The notes under the pieces were generated by a model that was not told the origin of the DNA, searched no databases, and saw nothing but the letters and a program-made list of their open reading frames with translations. A stretch of 64,000 bases of DNA, taken from assembly GCA_028386065.3 (NCBI GenBank), contig JAKUCV010004430.1:9823-73822 (forward strand), in the 5' to 3' direction. How positions within the stretch are numbered: position 1 is the first letter of the stretch; every line of letters begins with the position of its first letter. This document shows positions 43,636-53,837 of the stretch, in pieces. This DNA is from Turnera subulata (Eukaryota > Streptophyta > Magnoliopsida > Malpighiales > Passifloraceae). Both the position numbers and the translations under genes were made by a program.

Positions 43636-45224
43636 TGTGAATACCCGACCAAAATCACTTGGGCTTATTCACCAAATCCTTTCACCTTCTTCCTCGGGTC
43701 AATCCCACAACATTGGAGTGGCCACCCAAATTTTATTTAGGACAATTCTTGGGAAAAACCTTCATGTGACTCCTTTAGGCTACATGGTCATGGCGAACCA
43801 AAGTCATGGGATCGGGAGTTCGTCACAGATGGGAAGGTGTTAGGCACCCATCCGTGTTGGGTCGAGACTATGTGCAATTGCAAAATGCAAGTGTGCCATG
43901 TGCAAGTGTGCAAGTGTGGAAAATAAAAGAATAGGGGAGAAGAATAAGAATTGGCTTGTATCCCATTGTAAAACGGAGACTACCTACGTACCCGAGTGAC
44001 CGGGGTCAAAGCCACGTAGTTGTAAACATGGCACTAATCGGCCACTTACATCATCAAAAACATCAACACATAATCAGCAATGAATCAATCAAAAGAGTTT
44101 AGTGTTACCTCTTGTAGCCCTTCTCTAGCTCCTTGTAATGGTTTGAGTTATAGACATACCTTCTTGCCACTTCTAAGCTTAATGGTTGGTCCTCCTCTTG
44201 ATTCCTCCTTGCTAAACTACTACTGATGCCTCCCACGAAATTCCTTCAGAGTTTCTGCCTAAGGATGTGTCTTTAGACTTAGAGAGGTAGAGTCTCTCTA
44301 AGCACTCAAGGCTTATGGGTGTATATGTGAGAAAAATTGTGTCCCTTGAAATGTGTGTGAGGGGTCCTATTTATAGTGTTCTGGGAAGCCTAGGGGCGTG
44401 GACCAGCTTAACGGTGGCGATTATGCTCGAAAATCTGGTCCAAAACCGCGTAGGATCGAATTAGAAACAAAATTGGAGAAAATCGGGGGTTCTGGGCACC
44501 TATGACTACCGTTGCCGGCGGTCATGCTCTGGATGACCACCAGTGCCGGCGGTCTTGTGGGCAAAACTGCCAGCACCTGGTGGTCATCGCGAGATGACCG
44601 CCGGTCACCCTGCGTGTTACTCGTTCTTTCCTTTTTTTGACCCCAATCCCCCTAATTCAGCTCTAACTTGCTCCTACCGCATAATTAACCCCTAATTAAC
44701 CCATAATCACTCAATTGCTTGATCCCCACTCCCCTAAATCATTCCAAGACTAATTGATTACACATTGATGCCTATTTTAAGAAAAATCATACCAAAAACA
44801 CAAAGTCTACTTAAACGATGATTTAACTCTGATTTTTCACGGAAATCATAGCTAAAATTAATCTGCAAGAATTGTGTTAATGTGCTAATCAAACTCTGGA
44901 GAATTAACTTGGGCCCTTAAACCTATTTTTAACCCAAGAATAAATCATCTCAATATACTTGGATTAAGGAATAGATAAAAGGCCCAAATGATATATTCCA
45001 GCCTAAATAAACCTTATTATATATTTTATTCTAAGATTAAATCGTCTCATTAACCATAGAGTTCAAATACATGGAGGTCTAAATTACCAAAATACATCAT
45101 TTCTACTAACTTAAATTCATGACATGTCTTAATCCTAAGATTGAATCATCTCATCAATTTCAGGTTGAAGTATGTTTAAAATTTAATCCTAGTAGAAAAT
45201 TCGTGGGTCAAATTTGGGTGTTCA
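43636..45224 (-). repeat. 5' LTR of a Tat/Ogre-type Ty3/gypsy element
   Basis: 1589 bp; on the minus strand from TGAACACCC (45224) to TATTCACA (43636), followed by the primer-binding site. Shares with the solo LTR at 8222-9992 the start, the GC-rich CCGGCGGTC segment (44510-44610), the TATA box (minus CTATAAATAGGA near 44375), the ACGTAGG-type segment and the CACCTTCCCA segment. It abuts copia integrase coding sequence at 45225, which indicates insertion into that element; the other end is left of the window. Confidence 0.8.
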
Positions 45225-47288
45225 AAAGGCCTTATGCCAAGAATAAACTAAGTCCTCGTTCTGTTCCTTGTGTCTTTCTTGGTTATAGTCGCGCTCATAA
45301 AGGTTATAAATGTTATGATTCCTCCTTTAATAAATTATATATCTCACACCATGTTGTGTTTGATGAACATGTTTTTCCTTTTTGAGCGATTAATGATGTG
45401 AGTGCCACTACTCCTGCCACTGTTCGCTCTCCTCTTGAGATTACACCTCCACCTGTCACTATTCTTTCTCCACCACGACCTCATGCCCCGTTCCCAGATC
45501 CAGGCCAACCTGCTGACGCTGCCCAGGTCGAACAGGGTGACACTGTTGATCCAGCTACCGCACCTGCTGCTGCCCAGGTCGCACAGGGTGAAACTGTCGA
45601 TTCAGCTCCTGCACCTGCTGCTCCTCTTCCTACCACTAATGCACCCCTGCCTACCCAACCACAGTACTAGATGCAACATCCTACTGAGTCTACACATTCC
45701 ATGGTTCACAGACTCGCGTCGGCCATACAATCAAGGCTCCTGAGAAATTAACTCTCTCGGCTTGTGTGTCTGTTGTGGAGCCTACCTGCTACACACAGGC
45801 TGTCAAATCTTCCGAATGGTGTGCAATCATGATTGCCGAATACAATGTCCTTCTTACTAATGGCAGATGACACCTTCTTCTGCCTCAATAGGCTGACAAT
45901 GTTGTCGGCTACAAGTGGGTTTTCAAGACGAAAACCAATCCTGATGGGTCGGTGGAGCACCACTAAGCCTGCTTGGTAGCCAAAGGCTTTCATCAATGAC
46001 CAGGAGTTGATTTTGCTGAAACCTTCAGCCCTGTGGTCAAGCCCACCACTATTCGTCTCTTGCTTTCTGTTGCGGTTGCAAAGGACTGGTCCGTTCGGCA
46101 ATTGGATATTTCCAGTGCCTTTCATCATGGTTGCTTGGATGAGGATGGGTTTATGTCACAGCCCCTTGGATTGTTGATCCGAATTTTCCGGATTATGTCT
46201 GCAAACTTGAGAAGTCTGTCTATGGTTTCAAACAGTCTCCTCCTGTTTGGAATCGATGCCTCATCGATGCCCTTCGTGCCTTTGGTTTCTATGATTCCAA
46301 GGTTGATACCTCTTTGTTCTACAAGTGTACAGCCTCTACTTCTCTCTATTTTCTGGTTATGTTGATGATATTGATATTGTTTATACGGTTCCTTGAAACT
46401 CAGTTGCTCTCCGAGATTTGGGCAAGCTCCATTATTTTCTTGGTTTGGAAGCCACTTGGAAACCCTGTGGCCTACTTCTCCGCCACTCTAAGCATATCCA
46501 GGGTCTGCTGTCCAAGACCGGTATGATTGGAAGTAGTCCGATTTCCACCCCTATGTGCTCAACAGAGCAGCTCTGTGCCGACGATAGTGCCCTATTGACT
46601 GATGATGCCCTTTATCGTAGTATTGTTGGTGGCCTCCAATACCTCACTTTCGCTTGCCCTAGCATCTCCTAATCTGTCACCAAGGTTTCTCAATACATGC
46701 ATGCTCCAATAGAGCGACACTGGTTAGCTGTTAAGCGCAATCTGTGCTACCTTCACACGACCCCTTCAGTTGGCCTATTCTTTCTTCATTCCAATCCTCT
46801 TCATGTTTATGGTTTCTATGATGCTGAATGGGGGAGGGGAGAGTCTGGATGATCACAAGTCTACTTCTGGTTATGACATCTTCTTTGGTACTGCTTTTGT
46901 CTCTTGGCCTTCTCGGAAGCAACGGTCCATCTCTCGCTCTTCCACTGAGGCCGAGTATCGGTCCCTAGCTACTGCTGCGAGTGAGTTGGTGTGGATCCAG
47001 ATTCATCTTCGTGAGATTGGTCTACAAAGTCCCTCTGTTTTGCTTTTGTGGTGCGATAATCTTAGTGCCACTTATCTCACTGCTAACACGGTGTTTCACT
47101 CTCGCATGAAGCATATTGAGCTTGACTTTCACTTTGTTCGTGACCTTGTGTCTAAGAAGCAACTTCATGTCCAGTATGTGTCTTCTAATGACTAGGTTGC
47201 TGGCATTTTCACCAATCCTCTTCCCAAGGATTGGTTTCGCCTTCTTCGTGACAAGTTGCACCTGTCCCTAGTACAACTTGAGGGGGAG
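45225..47288 (+). pseudogene. pol: Ale/Retrofit-like Ty1/copia pol, 3' part, broken
   Basis: Starts inside the integrase C-terminus (RPYAKNKLSPRSVPCVFLGY, then SHHVVFDEHVFPF), typical of Ale/Retrofit elements. A Pro/Ala-rich linker with two GxxVDxAPAPAA-like repeats follows (45530-45660). RT is decayed: GYKWVFKTKTNPDG, a [10 protein letters not shown] block, [13 protein letters not shown] (catalytic Asp). The YVDD site is damaged by a frameshift near 46355, then MGKLHYFLGLEA. RNase H (46850-47195) is the best part: DDHKSTSGYDIFFG, SRSSTEAEYRSLA, CDNLSATYLTAN, FHSRMKHIELDFHFVRD, ending DVAGIF-like. The polypurine tract TTGAGGGGGAG is at 47278-47288. Confidence 0.85.
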
Positions 47289-47449
47289 TGATAGGAAAAG
47301 AATATATTACGTAATTAATATACAAGATATGATACACATATATTCCGTAGTCAATGTTGTGTATAGGGTTACCATATATAGCATAGCTATTGTATATAAG
47401 TAAGTTGGTGATTATCAATAATAAACACAATGTTTACCAGAGTATTACA
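47289..47449 (+). repeat. Short 3' LTR of the Ale-like copia element (161 bp)
   Basis: Begins TGATAGGAAA right after the polypurine tract and ends ATTACA. It contains a TATATAAGTAAG box (47393). LTRs of 100-300 bp are usual for Ale/Retrofit elements. The 5' LTR is not in the window, so the end is inferred from the TG..CA rule. Confidence 0.65.
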
Positions 47450-47730
47450 GAAACAAGGTGGAGAAAGTTCAAGAAGCCATCGGAATTGGAGGAGTGGGGC
47501 GACGATTACAGGAGTGGAGTTCAACCTTGATGCGGATAGTGGGGATGGCAGAGATGGCGGCAGAAGATGGTGCGAGGGACAATTTTGGGGGTGAGGGTTT
47601 GGCAGGTGAGGGGTTGAGAGGGTTTGGCTGGGCAGGTGAGGGGTTGAGAGTGTTTTATGAAGGCAAAGACTTTTCTTTTTCAATTGTAAGCAAACAGTAT
47701 ATGAGAGTAGTCGGGTAGGGGTTCAACGTA
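47450..47730 (+). other. GC-rich segment with a 30-bp tandem duplication, unknown
   Basis: More GC-rich than its surroundings. GGCAGGTGAGGGGTTGAGAG occurs at 47601-47620 and again at 47631-47650. ORFs run on both strands (plus 47458-47718; minus 47683-47387, Pro/Ser-rich) with no recognisable domain. It could be a captured gene fragment at the edge of the flanking transposon; this is a guess. Confidence 0.3.
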
Positions 47731-48039
47731 AAAAGAAACGACGTCATTTAAATCCCAAATCTATGGTCATTTGCGAGGGCTTTTGTGAGGGACAAACTTC
47801 CCTTGCGAAAATCACACCTAGTGAGGGACAATTCCCGCACAATATTTTGGCAGACGAATTAATTTTTTTGCGGGAAATTTTTTCGCTCAATTTTAGCGTA
47901 GGATAACTTTTCCTACGCAACTACTGGCAAAAGTATCCTTCACAAAACTTGGAATTTTTAAAATTTTAAATTAATTATTTCTATTTCTTCTTTTCTTTTT
48001 AATTACATATAGATCTTAATTATTTGTTACTTCTACCGT

Positions 48040-48220
48040 GGGCAAATTGGCCAAGTAATAGGCCTACTGTGTGGAAATTGGCTAAATAATAGGCCTAACG
48101 TGGAAAAATTGGCCAAGTAATAGGTCTACTGTGTGAAAATTGTCCAAGTGAGTGCTTGGTCGTAATAGACCTGCCGTGGGAAAATTGGCCAAGTCATTGG
48201 CCATTCGAGGGAAAATTAGC
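48040..48220 (+). repeat. Tandem ~40-bp repeats around AATAGGCCTACTGTG
   Basis: Four to five degenerate copies of a unit with GGCCAAGTAATAGGCCTACxGTGxGGAAAATT. Related words continue right of the mariner element (54092-54150: GTAATAGGCTTACCACAGGG and neighbours), showing that the mariner inserted inside this array. Confidence 0.65.
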
Positions 48221-48693
48221 TACTCTCTCCGTTCCGTTTTAATTAACGTTTAAGGTATCTGCACATATTAAGAAAGTGCATTAAATAGCTGAAATCTGAA
48301 GAATCTGTGATACACTTAGACTATACTACCCTTGAAAAAGATAAGAGTGGAAGCTAAAGAGTCATTACCCGGATGGATTTTATTTACTCACTCTTCATCA
48401 ATAACTCTAATCATTTCTTTCTTTCCCAGGGAATTTTTTAACCGCCCAAAAAATTGGCGTCAAATCTGTAGTATTTGTTCTACTTTTAAATTTTAAAGTC
48501 TGGCGCCAATCTAAACTTTTCTTTAAAAACAAAATCTTACGGCGCTGTACTTAATATTTCTTTCCCCGAATATGAAAATTTTGTTCAAAATCTCCCTCCA
48601 ATCACAGTCCTATAAATAAGCCTTACCTTAAGACATTAAACAGTGTGAGATTTTATTATGGATTTACAAAGAGAGATCCGTGAGAGGAGACAA

Positions 48694-50070
48694 ATAGTGT
48701 TAAACTTACCTGATTTGAACTTGAGTTCAAATATATTACAAAGTCCTACATTCAATCAAGAAGAAAAAGATAATGAAGGATGGGATCATCAGAGTTCTAG
48801 TTCTGGTATATATCTAAACTCTTACTTTTTCTTTTCTTTTTTTTTTACAGTTCGGAACCAATTCAATTTCTTTCCCTTTTAATTTAATTTTTTATCTTGT
48901 ACTTTCTTGTTTGGATTCAATCACAATGTTATCTTTGTAATATTTTGTTTATTCTTTTAAATAATCACAACATAGTAAATTTATCCATGATGTTGATTTT
49001 ATAAAAATTAGTTAGCTGCCATCTTTTTAATATGTTACATAAAATTCCTATAGGCTTTGACAATTAAGTGCTTTATTGCAACACACAAAAAAATTGTGTT
49101 AGATTTCAATACTGAACCCCGCAAGGATGATATGCAACCAGTGAAAGAAACAACAGATATTGAAAAAGAATCAGAAGAAGAGGGCCATCACAATTCTAGT
49201 TTAGATAAATATTAAACTCTTTTTTTTCTAAGTTTGGAAGTGATTTTATTTCTTTTCCATTAATTTAATTTATTATACATCATAAAGAAAAGTTTAATTA
49301 ATTATCTTGTACATTTTTTCTATTTTAGTCATAATGCTGATTGGATTCAATCACCAAATACTATTCGAGTTTGAAAATAGGTTCTTTTTTTATGTATTCA
49401 CAATAATGTAAAGTTATCCATAATGTTAAATTTATAAACCTTAGCTGCCAGGTTTACAATTATGTTTTTGAAATAATCTATTAGGATTTGACACTTAAGT
49501 ATTTATGACAGCTACACTGGAAAAAATTGTGTTCGACTTAAATAATCAACCCATGGATGACATGTAATCAGTGAAAGAAACAACAGATATTGAAAAAAAA
49601 TCAGAAGAAGAGGGCCATCACAATTCTAGTTCAGGTAAATATTAAATTAATTTTTAAAGTTAGTTTGAAAGTGATTTTATTTCTTTTCCATTATTTTAAT
49701 TTGTTATCCATCATTAAAAAAACTTCATTTAGTATCTTGAACTCCATGGATGATATCCATAATGTTAAATTTATAAACATTAGCTGCCATTTTTTATTCT
49801 GTTTAAAAATAATTCTATTATAATTTGACACTTAAGTATTCACTGTAGTTGTGCAAGAAACAATTGTGTTGGATTTGAATATTGAACCCATGGATGATAT
49901 GCAACCACACATGGCGGCTGGTAAGAATTTTTTTTTATCGTAGACTTATTTTTAATTTCCATCCTTTTATTTATTTTGAACAAATTGTAATAGGACTTTA
50001 CTGTATAATTTTTTGTCTTATTTAGGGGAAGGGGATTTATTGGACTTAAACCAAAACGAAGGACCGGATG
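48694..50070 (+). other. Repeated DLNxxP-coding exons of MLE-1
   Basis: Small exons encode VLNLPDLNLSS (48690), VLDFNTEPRKDD (49099), VFDLNNQPMDDM (49537), VLDLNIEPMDDM (49868) and LLDLNQNEGP (50038). Three of the exons are followed by similar EETTDIEKxSEEEGHHNSS or MQP tails. Each exon is preceded by a TTTGACAxTTAAGTxxTT word (49056, 49495, 49814), so exon and upstream intron were duplicated together. DLNxxP is one form of the EAR co-repressor motif of plant regulators. Confidence 0.7.
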
Positions 50071-50307
50071 ATATTGTGAGACCCCGGGGTCTATGAGGGC
50101 GGGAAGTGTACGCCGGTGCCAGGATGAGCATGGACAAGGAGCGGCTTCCGGCAGGCTTCTAGACGGAGGGGCACGGGAATGAACCGATCCACACCGGAAT
50201 AGGAGAGATCCTGAAACATTGTAGGGATGGGGCTGCACAGCTAGAGCGATTTCGAGGTTGTACAGGTATGGGACTGTACAATTGAGAGTGGCTTAAACGT
50301 TTTGATG

Positions 50308-50433
50308 GGTACTAACTATATCAACAAGGTGCACCTACCTTTTCGGTGCTCTTTCTAGAAAAACTCCAAAGTTAAACGTGCTTGACTTGGAGCAATTCTA
50401 GGATGGGTGACCTCTTGGGAAGTTTTCCCCAGA
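50308..50433 (+). ncRNA. 5S rRNA-derived segment in the left Cassandra LTR
   Basis: Collinear with plant 5S rRNA: GGGTxC start, CTCCAAAGTTAAACGTGCTT (A-box/intermediate element, canonical CTCCGAAGTTAAGCGTGCTT) and GGATGGGTGACCTCTTGGGAAG (C-box region, canonical with CTCC). The half before the A-box is strongly diverged. It may serve as a polymerase III promoter for the retroelement; it is not a functional 5S gene. Confidence 0.85.
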
Positions 50434-50818
50434 AACGTGCGAGTGAGGACAAAGCATGTTGGAAAGGTCCCGTGTTGGTCTGTAGTGAGAGTCGACAAGC
50501 CGGGACGCTACAGTTGGTAGCGGAGCTCCAGGGGTCCTCTAGTACGGTGCAGGGTTCAGGGACGGACCTAGCAGAAGCTGGTGGGCCTGTGACACCCCCG
50601 GGGTCTATCAGGGCGGGAAGTGTACGCCGGTGCCGGGATGACCATGGACAAGGAGCGGCTTCTGGCAGGCTTCTAGACGGAGGGGCACGGGAATGAACCG
50701 ATCCACACCGGAATAGGAGAGCTCCTAAGACTTTGTAGGGATGGGGCTGCACAGGTAGAGCGATTTTGAGGTTGTACAGGTATGGGACTGTACAATTGAG
50801 AGTAGCTTAAATGGTTTG

Positions 50819-50944
50819 ATGGGTACTAACTATATCAACAAGGTGCATCTACCTTTTCGGTGCTCATTCTAGAAAAAGTCCAAAGTTAAACGTGCTTGAC
50901 TTGGAGCAATTCTAGGATGGGTGACCTCCTGGGAAGTTTTCCCT
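50819..50944 (+). ncRNA. 5S rRNA-derived segment in the right Cassandra LTR
   Basis: Same segment as at 50308, with the C-box region GGATGGGTGACCTCCTGGGAAG matching the canonical plant 5S sequence exactly here. Confidence 0.85.
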
Positions 50945-52529
50945 GGAAACGTGCGAGTGAGGACAAAGCATGTTGGAAAGGTCCCGTGTTGGTCTGTAGT
51001 GACAGTCGACAAGCCGGGACGCTGCAGATATTGACTTTATTGTTGGTAAGAAGTCAATTTATATGACTAAATAAAGCACTGTAGTATTTATTTATACAGT
51101 CTCACATAGTTAAATTTGTAAGCTGCCATTCTTAAAAACTCTGCATTAAGACTTGTTCCTTTAATTAGATTTTTTTTTTGCAGGAGAGGATAATAATCTC
51201 GAGAATACACAGTTAACTGGTTCTATAAGGAAGTTCAAATGTCTGAGCAACGATGAACTCAAAGCCATCCATATCATGCTACTACAACAAAGTGTATGTG
51301 GACAACTAAAGAGAGGGGTGACAAAGCTAGTCGCATCCCATTTTTCTGTTGAGATTCGTGTGATTCAATGCCTTCGGAAGAGAATAAAAGATGGTGGCAT
51401 AGATTTTACTAATATAACTCACAGGAGGACCAAGAATTGTGGGTGCAAAAGAATTGAGATTGACCCCAACCAATTTCGTGAGTTACCTTTACAGAAACAG
51501 ACAACACTTGAATCTTTGTCACATTCCTTGGGCATAAAGAAGATGACATTGCATAGGCGCCTTCGATCAGGAGAGATACGGTGACATTCCAATGCTATAA
51601 AGCCCTTTCTGAGTGCAGAAAATAAAATATGCAGACTGCAATTTTGCATATCGATGCTTGATCAAGGAAGCATACCTCATGATCCAACTTTTCTCCCAAT
51701 GCATAATATCATCCATATTGATGAGAAATGGTTTAACATGATAAAGAAATTAGAAAATTATTATCTGCTTCCAGTGGAAGAAGATCTGGTACGTACTTGC
51801 AAAAGTAAAAATTTTATTGGGAAAGTAATACTTTTGCTGGCTATTGCTCGTCCCAGATTTGATTCATATGGAACTGAAATTTTTTCTGGAAAATTTGGAG
51901 TATTTCCTCTCATTACCCGTGAGGGGGCGAAACGGACTAGTACAAATCGTGTTGTAGGTACCTTAGAGACGAAACCGATAACTTCGGTGACAAGAGAGGT
52001 TATAAGGTCGTATTTAATTTTGAAGGTTTTACTAGCGATCAAGGCAAAGTGGCCAAGAGAAGATTCCAGATTCCCAATTTTTATTCAGCAAGATAATGCA
52101 AGAACACATATCGACAGGAATGATGAAGAATTTTTCCGAGCAGCTGCACAAGATGGATTTGACATTCGTTTAATGCACCAACCTCCTAATTCTCCAGATT
52201 TGAATGTTTTGGATCTTGGATTTTTCAGTGCTATTTCATCTTTACAGCATAAGGAGGCACCAAAAACAATTGATGAACTTATCACTACTGTTGAGCTGTC
52301 TTTTGAAGCTTTTCCAACCATGAAGTCCAGTCATATATTTTTGACATTGCAATCATGCATGATAGAAATCATGCGTGTAAAAGGTTCAAACAGGTACAAA
52401 GTTCCTCATACAAAGAAAGCAAGCTTGGAGAGGATAGGGCAACTTCCAACACAAATTAAATGTGATCCAGCTTTGGTTCAAGAAACTTTAGATTATTTAG
52501 ATTAAGTGATGTTTTTTAAATTTTCCTAA

Positions 52530-52560
52530 TGTGACTGGGATGTAGTCACTTTATTTTATA
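52530..52560 (+). terminator. Conserved hairpin after the MLE-1 transposase stop
   Basis: GTGACTGGGATGTAGTCAC (about 52532-52550) can form a 6-bp stem (GTGACT/AGTCAC) and is followed by TTTATTTTAT. The same word, GTGACTGGGATGTAATCAC, follows the MLE-2 coding region at about 59136. Conservation outside the coding region suggests a role in 3'-end formation or element function; the role is inference. Confidence 0.4.
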
Positions 52561-53135
52561 AATTTCTTCTACTCGGATATGCAATTGCAAATGTTCTGTT
52601 TTATAGTGTCCTTCTTATAATTAATTTTGGGTTGTCTCAACTTTTATATAAAAATTATTTATATGAGATATTAGCATATTAAAAGTGTTAAAAAAAAGAA
52701 GTGAAATAGGTGTAAAGAAAAAAACATACTGTTTGTGAATTATCTCGATTGTAAAAAAAAAAAAGAGGAAATGGCGATAGGTGTTTAAAGAAAAGGAAAA
52801 CAGGTTACTTGTAAGAACCTCTTGTAGTTGCAATATAAAAAAAATAAGATTATAAATTTGGCCACTAGACTTTTTTTTATATAAGATGATGCCAGAATTA
52901 TATTACAAAGAAAAAAATATACGGATATACAGAGTTAAAATTTTAAAAAAATGCAATGCCATTGCCATCATAAGACTCTCGCAGGAATCACTATCCATTA
53001 TGAACACAACACCAGAGGAAAAAGTAAAGAGTATTTCACTCCTCTCCAACTTTTTAAAATGGTGAAATGATTTATATTATGAATAGTTTATATCATAAAA
53101 TTTTTGAAGTTATTTAAAATCATTCAGATTTTAAC
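52561..53135. other. AT-rich non-coding part of MLE-1
   Basis: Homopolymer-rich, low-complexity sequence between the two genes of MLE-1. ORFs here are short and compositionally biased. Confidence 0.5.
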
Positions 53136-53324
53136 ATGGGTGACAATATTATACGAGGACCAGGAAAAGAGAAAGAGGTTCCACAACTAAGGAAAATAGA
53201 AGATAATAATAAAATAGAGCAATCTATTGTAATAACCTGGGGAAAGCCAAGAGTTGATTATGGGAATAACATTCTAACTGAAGAACAGCTAAACCACCCA
53301 TTTTTTACGAACATAAAATCCTAA
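53136..53324 (+). CDS. Hypothetical 62-aa ORF in MLE-1
   Basis: Starts MGDNIIRGPGKEKEVPQLRK and ends LNHPFFTNIKS with balanced amino-acid composition, which is unusual for the AT-rich surroundings. It points toward the minus-strand gene. I recognise no family; it could also be a chance ORF or an exon of something longer. Confidence 0.25.
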   Translation: MGDNIIRGPGKEKEVPQLRKIEDNNKIEQSIVITWGKPRVDYGNNILTEEQLNHPFFTNIKS

Positions 53325-53332
53325 TTCTACTT

Positions 53333-53837
53333 AACTACAACACCCCCACCACCATGAATAAATAATCCTTTGAGACTTTGATTTGCTCCAAAACACAATC
53401 TTTATGTTCATGATTTCTGCCAGATCAAAGTGGAGAGAAAATAAAGGAGAGAAAATAGAAGATTTATTAAAACACAAATTTAAAATTATCATAAACTTTA
53501 AAGATAAACAACAACACATTACCTTACCAAACTTGGGGATGTAGATTTGTAACATTATCTCAATGGTCTCCTGTATTTCAGCTTCGAATACCTCCTCTGG
53601 TAATCTATTCAACTCAAATGGTGCAATGTTCAAAACAAAATCTCTTTTAAAATCCTTCCCTGAGATCTCTTCGAACCATCGTTTATAATCTATACCATCA
53701 AAATCTTCACAAACTTTTGAAAATTCTCCCTCTTCTAATGAATCTTCAACATAAATTAATTCTTACTCTTCTAAAGAATCGGGTACGTATTCTTCTTCCT
53801 CAATCTCACAGTCATTTAGAACTTCTTCCTTTTCCAT
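53333..53837 (-). pseudogene. Putative second gene of MLE-1, two exons, unknown function
   Basis: The ATG at 53837 starts MEKEEVLNDCEIEEEEYVPD; after one in-frame TAA (53763-53765) the same frame continues with two acidic SLEExE repeats, then YKRWFEEISGKDFKRDFVLN and LPEEVFEAEIQETIEIMLQI up to a GTAAGG donor at 53527. A 111-bp intron (53417-53527) ends CTGGCAG. The second exon is short and ends near 53333. The frame is retained over 100 codons, apart from one stop, with GT-AG borders, and this argues for a real gene. Plant mariners normally carry only transposase; I recognise no family. Confidence 0.5.

Larger units (their letters stand above)
50075..51026 (+). mobile_element. Cassandra-type TRIM retrotransposon with 5S-derived LTRs
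   Basis: 952 bp with identical TSDs GATAT at 50070-50074 and 51027-51031. LTRs 50075-50512 (438 bp) and 50588-51026 (439 bp) both run from TGTGA to GCTxCA. A Met-tRNA-type primer site TTGGTAGCGGAGCTCC begins at 50514, and there are only ~75 bp of non-coding internal sequence. Each LTR contains a 5S rRNA-like segment. That combination defines the Cassandra family of small non-autonomous elements. It inserted in a coding exon of the MLE-1 transposase gene; the flanking bases rejoin in frame (GPDD then IDFIV). Confidence 0.93.
48658..52505 (+). pseudogene. MLE-1 transposase gene (DD39D), multi-exon, one stop in the last exon
   Basis: Readable exons: 48658-48805; a decayed exon about 49081-49203; 49512-49634; 49849-49920; 50026-51045 (interrupted by Cassandra); 51184-52505. 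The last exon has an HTH region (SNDELKAIHIMLLQ, LKRGVTKLVASHFSV), a second HTH (TTLESLSHSLGIKKMTLHRR), then HIDEKWF (first Asp), FIQQDNARTH (second Asp) and PNSPDLNVLDLGFF (third Asp). With 39 residues between the second and third Asp it is the plant DD39D type. The only stop inside this exon is a TGA at 51582, where relatives have Arg. The 49512 exon has a TAA at about 49566. A TATA-like CTATAAATAAG lies at 48611. The enzyme would cut and paste the element at TA sites. Confidence 0.88.

Noticed and set aside
49840..50752. Similar minus-strand ORFs 49840-50238 and 50372-50752 as a duplicated gene
   Set aside because: Their similarity arises because both cross the start of a Cassandra LTR on its non-coding strand.
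50308..50944. Two 5S rRNA genes
   Set aside because: Only the internal promoter half is well matched, the copies sit in LTRs of a Cassandra element with a PBS and TSDs, and spacing does not fit a 5S tandem array.
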